In this document: positions 1 to 10,513 of the stretch, piece after piece
How the letters are laid out: each line of letters begins with the position of its first letter
How positions within the stretch are numbered: the stretch's first letter is position 1
Assembly (NCBI RefSeq): GCF_000801105.2
Contig: NC_079517.1
Coordinates: forward strand, 2,294,001 to 2,358,000
Length of the DNA: 64,000 bases
Direction: 5' to 3'
Origin: Raphanus sativus
Lineage: Eukaryota; Streptophyta; Magnoliopsida; Brassicales; Brassicaceae
Made by a program: the position numbers and the translations under genes
The notes under the pieces: model-generated
What the model was told of the DNA's origin: nothing
The model's input: only the letters and a program-made list of their open reading frames with translations
Databases searched by the model: none

Positions 1-966
1 GAAGGGGCTATGGAGATTTACTAACATCTACAGTTGGCATCACAAACTGGCGTAACAAACCTCGAAGGCAACCTCCTACACCATTCTTTGCAGAGAAATC
101 CGTGGATGAAAGCTTAGCCACATGACATCCTTGAGACTTCAAGTGCGAACCCAGATCTTCAAACGTCGATAAATCATCAACCATTTCCAGATTCCCTAAC
201 ATCACAATATAAGATGAACTATATAAGTTTGAATAACACCAAAGGAAACGGTAATCTCTGGAGACTTACTGGTGAGGACCAAAGCAGTAAACAACTGCTT
301 GGAAGAAGGCTGAGACAAAACAGGATAAGAGCGAACAGCTTCTGATAAACTCAATGCTCCTGATGATCTGATCGATTCAAACGATTCCCATATCCAATCA
401 TGAATCCCACTGAACACTTTGGAGTTGGAATCTCTCAGAACACCCTGCAAATTAAATTAAAAACCCCAAAACAAATGCAAGGTAGGTTGTAAATAGACTC
501 CTAACACTGTACTACGAAGTTTATAGAGAACGAACAAAAAATAAAAATAAAATTAAAGACAGACTCACTTGGATTGTATTATCGATTTTCGACCAAACAG
601 TCTCGAAAACTTTAAAGCGTAGCGTCGAGAAAAAATGGCCGCCTTCCTCCTCTCCCGCGCTTTCGATCTCAGACCTCTTAGCGAGTTTAGGAGAAGGCGA
701 CTCGATCCTCCGCTTGGCTTTCACCGTCGCGGTTGATTTGCTCCCAGACGAAGCCTTGTGGAGGACAAAAAATGGCTGCCATAAGAGAAAAAAAAAAGAC
801 GAGAAACGTATCAAAACCAAAAAAAAAATTGGGTATGAGCACGGAATTTGAGGGAGATAAAGAGAGTGGAGACCCGAATATCATTCTCTTCCGCGGCGGC
901 GCTGGAATTGAATGAATCGGTGGTTGAAGATGGCGGAAGATCGGCGACGGTGGTGGAAGGGGCCAT
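1..966 (-). CDS. ORC3: Origin recognition complex subunit 3, 5' part (gene runs off the left edge)
   Basis: Subunit of the nuclear complex that marks replication origins. Four coding exons are in the window: 966-874, 775-569, 444-270 and 195-22, joined in frame through GT-AG introns and giving the first 216 residues; the rest lies off the left edge. The start is the ATG at 966, giving MAPSTTVADLPPSS. Exon 2 encodes a K/R-rich stretch (KAKRRIESPSPKLAKRSE) that could be nuclear-targeting. Exons 3-4 (FSGIHDWIWESFESIRSSG, LEMVDDLSTFEDLGSHLKS) match what I recall of Arabidopsis ORC3 (At5g16690). The missing C-terminal part should hold the winged-helix region. It is divergently oriented from the next gene. 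Family assignment rests on recalled sequence similarity and on synteny. Confidence 0.88.
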
Positions 967-1304
967 GAGCGATCTTCGTCGTTGCGGGTGAGAGTTGGGG
1001 AGGGGGGAGAGGGAGCAATCGAAAGTGACGGTTGCTTTTAGGTTTTTGACGCGCCTCCTGCAACTCGTAGCCGCTCTTTTTGGCGGGAAAATGCGTGAAC
1101 CGAATGTAAATCTGAAAAGCGAAATACTAAACCGGATCGGATCGGACCGGGGATTATCACACATTCATGAGTTTTGAATGAGGGATGGGTGTTTTTGTAA
1201 TTTCAGAAATATAGAAGATTATCCAAAAAACGTGTCAGCATATTCTTCAGAGTGTTCATTAGATTAGAGATTAGATCAGATCTCTTCGTTTTTACATTTC
1301 CAAA
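967..1304. promoter_or_regulatory. Bidirectional promoter between ORC3 and the At5g16660-like gene
   Basis: A 338-bp space separates two divergent start codons. It is G/C-rich near ORC3 and contains an E2F-type element at 1079-1090. No other gene fits here. In Arabidopsis additional genes are numbered between these two (At5g16670-16680, from memory), so their absence looks like loss in this lineage. Confidence 0.6.
1079..1090 (+). promoter_or_regulatory. E2F-binding consensus upstream of ORC3
   Basis: tttggcgggaaa is a full match to the E2F consensus TTTSSCGSGAAA, 113 bp upstream of the ORC3 ATG (TTTCCCGCCAAA on the ORC3 strand). Plant ORC genes are known to be E2F-controlled at G1/S, so a role in S-phase expression of ORC3 is the natural reading. 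Function is inferred from sequence only. Confidence 0.7.
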
Positions 1305-2279
1305 ATGGCGTCCTCTTGTGTTCCTCATCTTTCTCTCTCAGGTAATCCTTCCTCTCTACCTCCTTTAGTTTCCAATCTTAGATCTAAAAATCACTCATTG
1401 ATGTTCCCATGATTATATACTTGAGATCGATCATCGTTGTTTACTAGCATATCATCTTTGGCTCTGAGTTTCTGTTTCAGTAAAACTAATAATAAATTGA
1501 AGATAGAGAAACATTGATCAAAATGTAAAATTTCAAGATTGGATGAATCTGGTGTGGGACAGGTGGTTCTCAATCTCATTACGTGAATGCAAATGGACTG
1601 TCCACCGCAAAGCTCAATTCGATCTGTAAATCCTCTGCATTGAGTATCCAGAAGAAATCAAACCGGACTCGCAACTTTTCAGTTTGTGCAGAGTATGGGT
1701 GAGTTGTATCTGTATCGTCCTCTTTTGACTTGAAGAAAACATTGTTGACAGACACTTTGAGGTAATATTCAGGAGAAGGAGAGGAAGCGGTGGTGGTGGT
1801 GGTGATTTCGTAGCTGGTTTTCTTCTTGGAGGTGCTTTGTTTGGCGCTGCCGCCTACATCTTTGCTCCACAGGTCTCATTTTTCTCTCTTTCTTTTAATG
1901 TCTTTACATGTTCAGAGGTTGTGAAGTATGTTAGTGATTGATGGAATAGTCTATGAATGATGATAAGTATGGTTGCTTTGCTTCTTGGATCATGCTCATG
2001 CAAATCTAGCTAAAGTTTTTTTTTTTTTTTTTATCTCTCGGTGTGTGGATTCAGATCCGAAGATCGATAATGAGTGAAGAAGATGAGTATGGATTCAAGA
2101 AGCCAGAGCAACCAAGTTACTACGACGAAGGTTTGGAGAAAACAAGGGAGACTTTGAACGAGAAGATTGGACAGCTTAACTCGGCTATTGATAATGTCTC
2201 TTCGCGTTTAAGAGGTCGAGGGAAGAAGAGTTCTACCTCCCCTGTCGAAACTGATGCAGAAGTTGAAGCTACTACTTGA
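1305..2279 (+). CDS. Small chloroplast-type single-span membrane protein, At5g16660-like
   Basis: Four exons, 1305-1341, 1563-1698, 1773-1872 and 2055-2279, join in frame to a 165-residue protein. The N-terminus (MASSCVPHLSLSG then a Ser/Asn/Lys-rich stretch up to SVCAEYG) looks like a chloroplast transit peptide. It is followed by Arg-rich RRRGSGGGGG and one hydrophobic segment (about residues 69-89, FVAGFLLGGALFGAAAYIFA), then a charged soluble tail with a short helix-prone part (EKTRETLNEKIGQLNSAIDN). The layout of a Gly-rich membrane span plus acidic amphipathic tail resembles small thylakoid or envelope proteins. The Arabidopsis counterpart is described only as a low-density receptor-like protein and its function is not established. 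All splice sites are canonical. Confidence 0.85.
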
Positions 2280-2789
2280 AAAGAAAAGAAGAACACAAAA
2301 CACTTTCGCAAAGTTGTTACTTATTCTCTGTTTTTGTGCTCTCTGTCCTATGTAGAGCTCTTGCAAAGTTACGATGTTACTGTCTCTTTTGGGTTTTGTA
2401 GTGAAATTTTAATTTGGTTTCATTTAATTCAACTCAGGGATTAGACATAGCTTATAATGCATCTTGTTTTTTTTTTTTAAAAAGAATATAAAAAAGATAA
2501 ACATTGGGCGGTGGCGTTCTCGCACATCCAAAAATATCCAAACAGAGAGCCCAAAGGCCAAGGGCCAAAACTCAAGAACAAAACATAAAAGGAGAAACCT
2601 TTCATCAGTTCCAAACACAAAGGTAGTCTAGAAAGCAATCCTCAAAATTCCTTTTTTTTTTCTTTTCCTCGGAAAGTTTTCGGTTTTGATAATTGTTGAT
2701 ACGGAAAGTACAAAGACATCTTCAATCACCACTTTCAGGAGGTTTCTGTTTGATGACGTGCGAGGAGATTGTTCCTCTTGTCGTGTCAG
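2280..2789. other. Intergenic: 3' UTR and J-protein promoter
   Basis: About 500 bp between two tandem genes. It holds the presumed 3' UTR of the upstream gene and the promoter and 5' UTR of the J-domain gene, with homopolymer T and A runs near 2467. No other gene is seen. Confidence 0.5.
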
Positions 2790-3657
2790 ATGGAAGATCA
2801 TCATGATAAGTCTCCTTCTCCCAAGGTGATAAGTCTTTTTGGATTCTTATTTGTAAATTCTGGAAGATGATTACGGTTTTTGTTGCATGTCTTCTTTTTC
2901 ATTTTCGCGAATGCCCCATTTGATATGGAACTTGTGACTTTTTTTAATGGGTTGAAGAAGGATTGCTATAAGATTCTAGAAGTTGATTACGACGCAACTG
3001 AGGATTTGATCAGACTCAATTATCGCAAGCTTGCTTTGGTATTGTGAAATCCCCTTCTTGAACATGTCGTGATTGCTTTCAGATTGAAAAGAAATAACTT
3101 TTTTTTTCTTCTTTTGTTAATAATAATGTATTTGTGGTTCCCATGTACAGAAGTGGCATCCTGATAAACACAAAGGCGATACTGCAGCTAAAGAGAAATT
3201 CATAGAGATAAATGAAGCTTATAACGGTTAGTCTTTTTTCAAGCTGGCATCAGTGAGCTTTGAACCTTCTTCTTCATCTCCTTAACTCTGGCTTATACTT
3301 TCTATAGACAGACTTGAGGATATGATTTAGATATGATAAGAGAACAATGTGCTCTCTTCTCTCTACCTTGTCACGTGTTGAATTAATTTGTTTGCTAATT
3401 TTTACATAAGCTTCTTCTTTTTCCTCTTTGGCAGTGCTGATGGACCCCGCTGCACGTTTTGAGTACGACTTAACCGGCATTTACGAGATTCACAAGTACA
3501 CTTTACGGGTGTGTAAACATATATTTTCTTTGGGTTTCAGAATTCTTCTTTAAAAACATAGTTCTTACTGATTTGTTGAGATACCCCCCCCCCCCCCCCC
3601 CCCCCCCAATGCTTTGCTTTCTTCACACAGGAATATCTCGCCAGATTTAAGGAATGA
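2790..3657 (+). CDS. Small J-domain (DnaJ/Hsp40) co-chaperone, C-terminal tail frameshifted
   Basis: Five exons (2790-2825, 2958-3038, 3151-3226, 3435-3508, 3631-3657) give 97 residues. After [12 protein letters not shown] comes a complete J domain ([17 protein letters not shown] ... [13 protein letters not shown] ... [16 protein letters not shown]) with the Hsp70-stimulating HPD motif. Exon 2 may start at 2958 or 2961. Synteny points to At5g16650. In exon 5 the frame reaches TGA just after EYLARFKE. One base more in the preceding GG run would keep it open through [16 protein letters not shown], the intron at 3704 and a second exon to a stop at 3842-3844, which is the ending I recall for the Arabidopsis protein. 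So either the tail is genuinely lost or this is a 1-base assembly error. The chaperone domain is unaffected. Confidence 0.8.
3584..3607 (+). repeat. Poly(C)24 tract in last intron of J-domain gene
   Basis: An uninterrupted run of 24 C ends 23 nt before the acceptor AG at 3629-3630, where a mixed pyrimidine tract is expected. Runs like this are unstable and hard to sequence. Confidence 0.95.
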
Positions 3658-4814
3658 TACTCACTTGCAATGGCCTTGGCATCAGCCAATCCTTAGCACC
3701 ATGGTAATAATCTCTTCAGTTTTGTTTCTCCACAATGTCACATTCCTTATATATCATATCATGAAACTATACTAAGCTCGTATTCATCGCTTTGACTGCA
3801 GGACACATCAATTGTCTGACACCACCAACAAACCAACAGATTAGCAAGGTTGGTTTTCTTTTATTCATCTCTGCTTTGCCACTTGGATCCATTTCTGAAT
3901 CACAAAGAAAATTCCTCATTACCTTCACAGGATACTCTTATAAACCGAAAGCAGAAGTTAGAGGAGAGCTGTAAAAACTGTGGTCAAGATTCTCAAAACA
4001 CTTTCCCATCTCGCCGGCCTTTAACACGGTGTGTTTGTCATGTACAAAACTGAAAGCCGTAGGGCTGAAAGCATTGATGGACATACTGAAATGCTTTTAG
4101 TTAGATGTTGTATTGTGTTTCTTTATCGATATAGAATTAGAGAAGCGTATATGGTTTCTATTCATACATTGGTGATGATGATTCAGGTCTTGTACTAAAA
4201 CTGACTGTTTTTGAGGCTTGAGACACGAAAGAGAATAATACAATCAATGGATTGAAACTTCTATCTCAAAGATTTATATGTAAGGCTTTGAAGCTGTTTA
4301 TAACTAATTTAAGCCCTCGTCTTTCTTTCATCTGATTTGACAGAAACCTTGTTATTTTTCTGTCCTCTCTTTGCAACGCTTAGACGCTATACTTGCATAC
4401 CAAAACTGATACAGACAATACATAAAACCAACATTGGTTGGTAATGTAATGTACAATTTTCAAAACGGAGACAAGTCAGCGGCTAGAGAACATGCCCCCA
4501 TGTGCTGCTAGATTAAGCTCTTAAACTTGGTTCCGAGAGATCTGAGTTTCTCATTCCAAGGGAAAACATCCTTTTAGGAGAGAAACTGGATACATGTATG
4601 GTGCAAGCTTCGATTCTGTAAGGCCCCTGGGATCTCTATGGTTTCTCCTAATAAATATGAACATGTGTTAGCTCATCTCATAGTATCCCAACCTCAGGCT
4701 TTGGAAAGATCTGCGTGGATCTTTCCAGTGGCAAGGAGCCTGACATCTTGCAAGCTCCCCTGAGTTAAAACTACTTAAAGCTGATTTTACTTAGTCCTAA
4801 AACTAGCGCCTTCA
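3658..4814. other. Intergenic space between convergent J-protein and PPR genes
   Basis: The first ~185 bp contain the out-of-frame former C-terminal coding exons of the J-protein. A further spliced-looking 3' UTR segment follows (acceptor before 3931). From about 4100 to 4814 I see only 3' UTR-like sequence of the two converging genes. Confidence 0.5.
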
Positions 4815-6281
4815 CTACACACAACATTCATTTGGTAAAATCCCATCTTCTTTCATTCTCCTAAACAATGCATCAGCTTCACGCCGCAAGCCTTTCTTAT
4901 ACAACCCCAACATCATCGTAGTGTACGTCCAAATATCAGGCACAAGTCCTTTCAAACTAAGGCTACAATACAAACCCCAAGCATCTGCCACCTCACCAGC
5001 TTTACACATCCCACGAATGATGATATTATAAGTAACGATATCACCCTCCATCCCACTCTTCTCCATATCCTCCAACATCACCAACGCTTTCTCCACCTTC
5101 CCATTATCGCATAGACCATGTAACAAAACATTATACGTAACAATATTAGGAGACACCCAGAAACAACCATCCTTCTGAAGATCTCTTCCGCAACATTAAG
5201 CTTCCCTGCTAAACAATACCCCTGGATAAGAATAGTATAAGTCACCACGTTCCTAACCACACCTCTCCGAGACATCTCGCAGAAGAGCTTCATCCCGTAA
5301 TCCACCTTCCTAGACTTGCAAAACCCGTTGATGAGAATACTATAAGTCACCACATCAGGAAGCAGCGTTTGCTAACCATATACTCAAACATCCGCTCCGC
5401 TTCATCTAACCTACTAACATACAAAGGCCATTTGATAAGCAAACTGTAAGTAACGATATCAGGCACCAGAGACCTTCTAATCATCTCCTCGTAAAGCTCC
5501 TCAGCCTCTAAAAGACTCCCTCTTTTCACACAAGCGTCGATCAACGCGTTGAAAGTGAACACATCAGGGTCTACACCCTTCTCACTCATACACCTCACCA
5601 TCCTCACAGCGTCTCCCCACCTCCCCGAGCCGCAGAGCCCGGAGATGAGAGAGTTGTAGGTAACAACGTCGGGGCTAACCTCCATCTGATTAAAAAAGTC
5701 TAAAGCTTTATCCACCTGCTGGCTCTTGCAAAGACCATCGATCAAAATGTTGTAGATAACAACGTTAGGTCTAACCACCATCCTACCGAACAGACGCAGC
5801 GCCTCGCGGACTCTGCCTCCTCGGCAGAGCCCGCCGAGGAGGGACCCGAGCGTTACCACGCTCGGGGTGTGACCAGTTTTAACATTTTCCCGAGGAAAGA
5901 CAGCGCTAGAGGCAGCTGGGAGCAGCGGCAGAGGCAGTTGAGGAGGATGTTGCACGTGCAGAGGTTGTGGGGGATGCCGAGCGTCTCCATCTGGACCCAG
6001 AGGTGGATCACGACGTCGTAGCGGTTTAGATTGGAGATGGCGGTTAGCAATCTGCTGAAGTCGGCGATTGAAGGAAGGGGACGGCGTTGAACCATGCGGA
6101 AGAAGAGTTCGAGGGAGTCGTCTAGGTTCATGTTTCTTAACGTCTCTCTGTAATCGCTACTTCCGCCGGTAGAGTAAGCTCTTCGCGAATCGGAGAATGT
6201 ATGCGGCGATGAGTTACCTTTCTCCGGGAGGTTCCGATGATGAAGAAAGGATTTGGCTTTGGAAGAGATGGATCTCCTCAT
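4815..6281 (-). pseudogene. P-class PPR protein with three 1-base frameshifts (At5g16640-like)
   Basis: Organellar RNA-binding family. The coding track runs 6281 to 4815 without introns, equal to about 489 residues, the length expected for the Arabidopsis protein. It starts with a mitochondrial-type presequence (MRRSISSKAKSFLHHRNLPE, then SRRAYSTGG) and continues with about a dozen 35-residue repeats such as VVTYNSLISGLCGSGRWGDA and DIVTYNIIIRGMCKAGEVAD. The frame changes three times: near 5877-5882 (run of A), near 5355-5368 (CC, CCC expected) and near 5154-5160 (run of G). Each is repaired by one added base, so all three are single-base deletions in or beside homopolymers. There is no internal stop apart from these. 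It is either a very young pseudogene or an intact gene with assembly errors. Confidence 0.82.
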
Positions 6282-6440
6282 GGTTTCCTCTCAATCTCTC
6301 TGTGGAGTCTCAGGAGAGAAGTTGGTTAAACCTCAGCTCCTAACCGGTTGAGAATTCACCGGTTCGGTTTATCAACTGAACCAAATTGTTTTAAACCAAT
6401 CCGGATCAGATTGATTCTCAGGAGTCTTTTTACTTTGTTG

Positions 6441-6511
6441 GCCCACAACTGTTGCTTTTTTTTTTGTCAATATTTCATTAACAGCCCAAAAGAAGGCCCA
6501 CAACTGTTGCT
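6441..6511 (-). mobile_element. Micro-retroposon: 37-bp poly-T insert with 17-bp TSD
   Basis: The 17-mer ggcccacaactgttgct occurs at 6441-6457 and again at 6495-6511. Between them is a 37-bp insert that starts with a T run and, on the minus strand, ends in ...AATATTGAC followed by poly-A. This is the structure of a 5'-truncated non-LTR insertion on the minus strand. It lies in the upstream region of the PPR gene. Confidence 0.75.
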
Positions 6512-6578
6512 ATATCATACTTCGTAAATTTTATCATGGGATATTAGTATGGAAGTTTCGGAATTTAGCCTTGAAGTT

Positions 6579-6694
6579 CAGGTCACGCTCACTTGAAAAC
6601 CATACTGTTAGTTTGGGGTTTTGAAACTGAAATTGAAAATAGATTTATTGAAAATTGTAAACTCGATATTATTGAATAGCGATATCAATATAAC
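6579..6694. repeat. Copy 1 of a duplicated SCPL 3' flank
   Basis: This stretch (cacgctcacttgaaaacc ... gaatagcgatatcaatataac) is a diverged copy of 7899-8012. Together with the last-exon relic at about 7525-7602 it shows that the 3' end and downstream flank of the SCPL gene were once tandemly duplicated. Confidence 0.6.
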
Positions 6695-6821
6695 TAACCA
6701 CTTACCAAGTGGTGGTAGTCTAATGGCATTTTTTAAAAAGTTTGATGTGTATCCATGTTAGTTTTGGATTCGATTTCCTATGTGTTCCTTTCTGGATCAG
6801 TCGATAGAATTTATCAAAAAA
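6695..6821 (+). mobile_element. Probable tRNA-derived SINE remnant
   Basis: Contains a box-A-like tggtagtctaatgg and, about 50 bp on, a box-B-like ggattcgatttcc, ending in an A-rich stretch. It is flanked by gatatcaatataac (6681-6694) and gattgatataac (6822-6833). The pol III boxes are degenerate. The family (Brassica SINEs) is inferred, not matched. Confidence 0.4.
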
Positions 6822-6833
6822 GATTGATATAAC

Positions 6834-7427
6834 TCGACATTACTAAATAAGACGTCCACATGTGTTAGGATGAAGAACTGGAACATTAGACAATGATATA
6901 TGTTTCTGTGGAGAGAGTAATGAATGTAGAAATAAATTATTCTTTGCATGTCCATATACTTTCACTGTTTGGATGTCTTTGGCGGCTTATTTGCTAGGCA
7001 CAAGGGTTGGACATACAATTACATCGTTGCTGAGACTTATGCATTGTAAGATGGATTATATTCTCTTCAATCTGATATTTCACTCGTCAATGATGTATCT
7101 CATATGGATGGAACAAAATTCATGGAGGTATCAAGACCCGTGTCAAAGTACAGAGGTGCTTATTTATAGAATTGACAAAAAGATTTGAAATCGTATCACT
7201 TCACTGAATTATCGTGAGGGGCACACACCAAGCTAGAGGGATTATTTCGCAGATGGTTTGAATGCTACCCGGGTTAGATGGTTTTGAAGATGGTTGAGGA
7301 TGGTTGAAGAAAGACTTTTTTTTCTGTTACTTTTTATTTCTTCCTAGTTATTAGTTTCCATAGCTTAGTCTTTATACATTTTTGTAAATGTACATTATTT
7401 TTTGATTAATCAATATAAAATTTAATT
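6834..7427 (+). mobile_element. 5'-truncated LINE fragment (zf-RVT region)
   Basis: Reading from about 6887 gives a broken zinc-binding reverse-transcriptase tail: CFCGES ... NKLFFACPYTFTVWMS ... LIFHSSMMYLIWMEQN, the zf-RVT pattern (C-x-C then H/N-x-LFF-x-C and W) typical of plant LINE ORF2 ends. The flanks aaaaaagattgatataac (6816-6833) and aaaaaagatcaatataac (7428-7445) match at 16 of 18 positions and look like an aged target duplication merged with the A tail. Confidence 0.7.
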
Positions 7428-7524
7428 AAAAAAGATCAATATAACATAACACAATGCAAGATCATGAACCCTTTTTGTAAAAAACTTAATGTAATCAATA
7501 AATAGCAGAAGGAAGGAGGAATTT

Positions 7525-7602
7525 TAAAGAGGTGGCCACTAATGCATCTTTGAAACAAGATGAAGCTTTCTTCTGGCTTATTTTTAGGCGTGTGTCCACC
7601 TC
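7525..7602 (-). pseudogene. Orphan last exon of a second SCPL gene
   Basis: On the minus strand this reads [20 protein letters not shown] then SGHLFK, homologous to the last exon of the SCPL gene at 8139-8059 ([25 protein letters not shown]). The catalytic-His motif GGHT is kept, but the usual stop is lost and there is no upstream exon nearby. It is a relic of a tandem duplicate. Confidence 0.7.
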
Positions 7603-7836
7603 TCTAAAAATAAATCATCAAATTGATACCTTATTAAATGCATATGCAACAATCTAAATTCAAATTTAGGTCTTCAGCATGGTGCATGGCATATTATCGA
7701 ACATGGATTTCATAGAACGGTTCGGAATAATGTAGTCAGACATGTATTCTCATATGATGGTAGAATTGTCGGTTGTATAATCGTCTGTGTAATATTTTTC
7801 AGCATTGTAATAGTATAACTAAAAAAAAAAAGTAGT

Positions 7837-7840
<4 letters not shown>

Positions 7841-7890
<50 letters not shown>
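7841..7890. repeat. (AT)n microsatellite
   Basis: About 49 bp of uninterrupted AT dinucleotides just beside the second copy of the duplicated SCPL flank. Confidence 0.97.
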
Positions 7891-7895
<5 letters not shown>

Positions 7896-7898
7896 TAC

Positions 7899-8012
7899 AG
7901 ATCACACTCATTTGAAAGCTATGCTGTTATTTTGAGTTTAAGAGATTAAACCCAAATCTGAACTGCGCTGAAAATTTTAAACTCTACATTACTAGATAGC
8001 AACATCATCACA
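7899..8012. repeat. Copy 2 of the duplicated SCPL 3' flank
   Basis: Diverged direct copy of 6579-6694, immediately downstream (minus strand) of the SCPL stop codon. Copy 1 has since been interrupted by SINE-like and LINE insertions. Confidence 0.6.
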
Positions 8013-10005
8013 ACACCAGTGACATTTATAACATAACATAAAATGCTAAGAAAATATTTTATAAAGGTTGACCACTTATCCACCTCTGGAACAAGATAAA
8101 GCTTTCTTTTGGTTTAAATTTAGGCGTGTGCCCACCTCCCTGTAAAATATATTATCAATTAAATGTTCATTGATAACTTGTTCATATGCTAAACGATTTT
8201 TGTTCAATATGTAAAAGTGAAGACTTACTTTGACAGTAGCAAATGTCATTTTGTTGGCATAAGTCTTAGTGTATCCAGCCACTTGATTGTGTATCATCCA
8301 TGGTCTCCATTTATCAATAATGGAATAATTAAGAGATGTTATCCACTTTTGTGTCGCAATGAAAGGAATTGTTATGTCGTGATCACCGCTAGTCACCACA
8401 AAATCGAATAAACCTCATTATAATTTTATATAAACTATTTTGATTTGTATTGGAAAAAGATTTTAAAAAGAAAATGGAGAAGCAATAGTTTTAAATCCGA
8501 CCTGAAAATGAGGGATGGGTAGCCTTTAATACTGTTATTCAGATGGTATGGTACACTGCTTTTAATGTCTCTATTATAAGCCTTATCCATAGAAGAACAA
8601 CGTATCCATTTTCCTATACTTCCCTACAATCAATAATATATATAAGACTAATCCATAAATTTTCCGTTTGTAGATTGTCACTAATAATATGTTAAGGTCT
8701 TGTGATGATTATGATGAAATACCTTGGCTACATGAAGTACTTTGCGCACGCTCTCGTCATTAGCCCACATGGAAGCTTGCAACTCTGAGTAATCCTGCAT
8801 TATTAGTGACTCACTTGTTCACCATCCATCTAAATTAGATGATGAAAAAGCACATACAACGAACAAGGAGATGGATTGTTTACAATGCAGTTGGGAAAGG
8901 AAACCGAAAGATTTGCAGGGAGAGTTTCTCTCAGGTCTCTTTTTGGGACATGCTTTGGCCACAAAAGTCCTGGAGTTGCAATCGGGCATAGTGGCGCTAG
9001 TACATTTCCCTTGTGTACGCCAGCAATGCACTGCAAATAACAATAAAACGTTCGAATAGTTATATGTGATCATTGCGTCCAGTGCCTCACTGAGAATATC
9101 ACAATATTTTATTTTTTTGAATAGAATGTAAAATTAATTCAAACCCCAAATAAATCGTTTTCTGTACAACCAGTAGCTAATGTTTAAATACGTTTATAGT
9201 AATACTAATATGCGATACTAGTGGCTTATAATTTATTTATATTGCTAAGGAAAATTAATTTTCCCTTGATGTTATACCTTGTGGTATTCTTCAACGAATT
9301 GCAAGCATTCTGTGTTACTAGGATCCACATTGTAATAGATCCCGTTACAACTTTTCTTCAGTGACTGCCAATAAAAAGGAGGAAAAAGATCAGTTTATGT
9401 TTTCTTCATTATGGCTCTACAAACATGTAGCATATATTGATATTAGAGTAAAGCATGTTCAAAAGTATACCTCGTAGAGTTCATCAGAGATTAGAGCCAT
9501 TCCATGAGCAAATGGAAACACGATGGTTACGATCAAACTCCCGGTGTCGCCGGGTTTCCAAGCACATACCCCTATTTATATGAGGAGAGAGCATTTTCAC
9601 TTAAATGTAAAGCTCAATTAGCAAATTTATAAAATATATTTTTTAAATAAGGGTTTATAGAATTATAGTATATGTTTTCCATAGCAAATTTCCCTCACAA
9701 TTTGTATTTAGATATACAGTACAAGAAGCACCCAAATACAACATTCAACCTGAAGATTTATTTGAGGTTTGAATCCAAGGTCATTTCCTGCACCATCGTC
9801 ATCAAGAATATGTTATAAAATGGAAATAAAAATAATTAAATTGAATCAGAAAGATTTAAGATAAACTTTGTACCTTTGGAGATTTCTTGAACAGTGGCCG
9901 GAATAACCTTACCAGCATAAGAATTTCCAGTGATATAAAAGGGCTGAGAGATAAACTCTATATGCCTGTCTAGCCACTGTGTTACAAAAGAATTAACCCT
10001 CCAAA

Positions 10006-10009
<4 letters not shown>

Positions 10010-10052
<43 letters not shown>
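10010..10052. repeat. (AT)n microsatellite in SCPL intron 4
   Basis: About 42 bp of AT dinucleotides between exons 4 and 5 of the SCPL gene. Confidence 0.95.
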
Positions 10053-10055
<3 letters not shown>

Positions 10056-10470
10056 GATAAATGCTTCAAAAAGACAATTAAAATTAAGTGTTGTTTTTTG
10101 TTCACCTTGAGAAGAAACTCGTGGACCCGCTTAGATTCTTCTGAGTCACTTGGTGTATCAAGAAGTTGAGTTTTTGAGTAGGAGAAGCCAGTACCAACAG
10201 GCTGGTCCAAGTATATTATGCTTGCAATCTGAGAAACCAATTTATCAACTAAATAAACAATGCATGATCCAATACTTTTATATAAAGATTGTATATAATC
10301 AAAGAATATTGAAACGACAAAACCGTACCTTTGTCCATGAGTATGTAGTGGAAAGTAAAGTTGGAATACCTCCGCTGTAACCCTCAACTCTGAATTTAAC
10401 AGGCCCTGATAGCGCAAAGTTTTATGGTTAAGGATATGAAAGATGTGTTTTCAACAGTAATACGGGTTTT

Positions 10471-10513
10471 AACTAACATATGCATACAGTGACAAAAAAA
10501 CTAACATATGCAT
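10471..10513 (+). mobile_element. Micro-retroposon: 13-bp insert with 15-bp TSD
   Basis: aactaacatatgcat is present at 10471-10485 and 10499-10513. The 13 bp between them are acagtgac plus A5. It lies in SCPL intron 2. The stub GTGAC-A(n) is the same as that of the insert at 36353-36366 on the other strand. Confidence 0.6.

Noticed and set aside
6712..6810. Functional tRNA gene
   Set aside because: Box A and B are tRNA-like but no cloverleaf or anticodon arm can be built; a SINE remnant fits better.
8219..8411. Short plus-strand frame across SCPL exon 12
   Set aside because: Antisense shadow of the SCPL exon.
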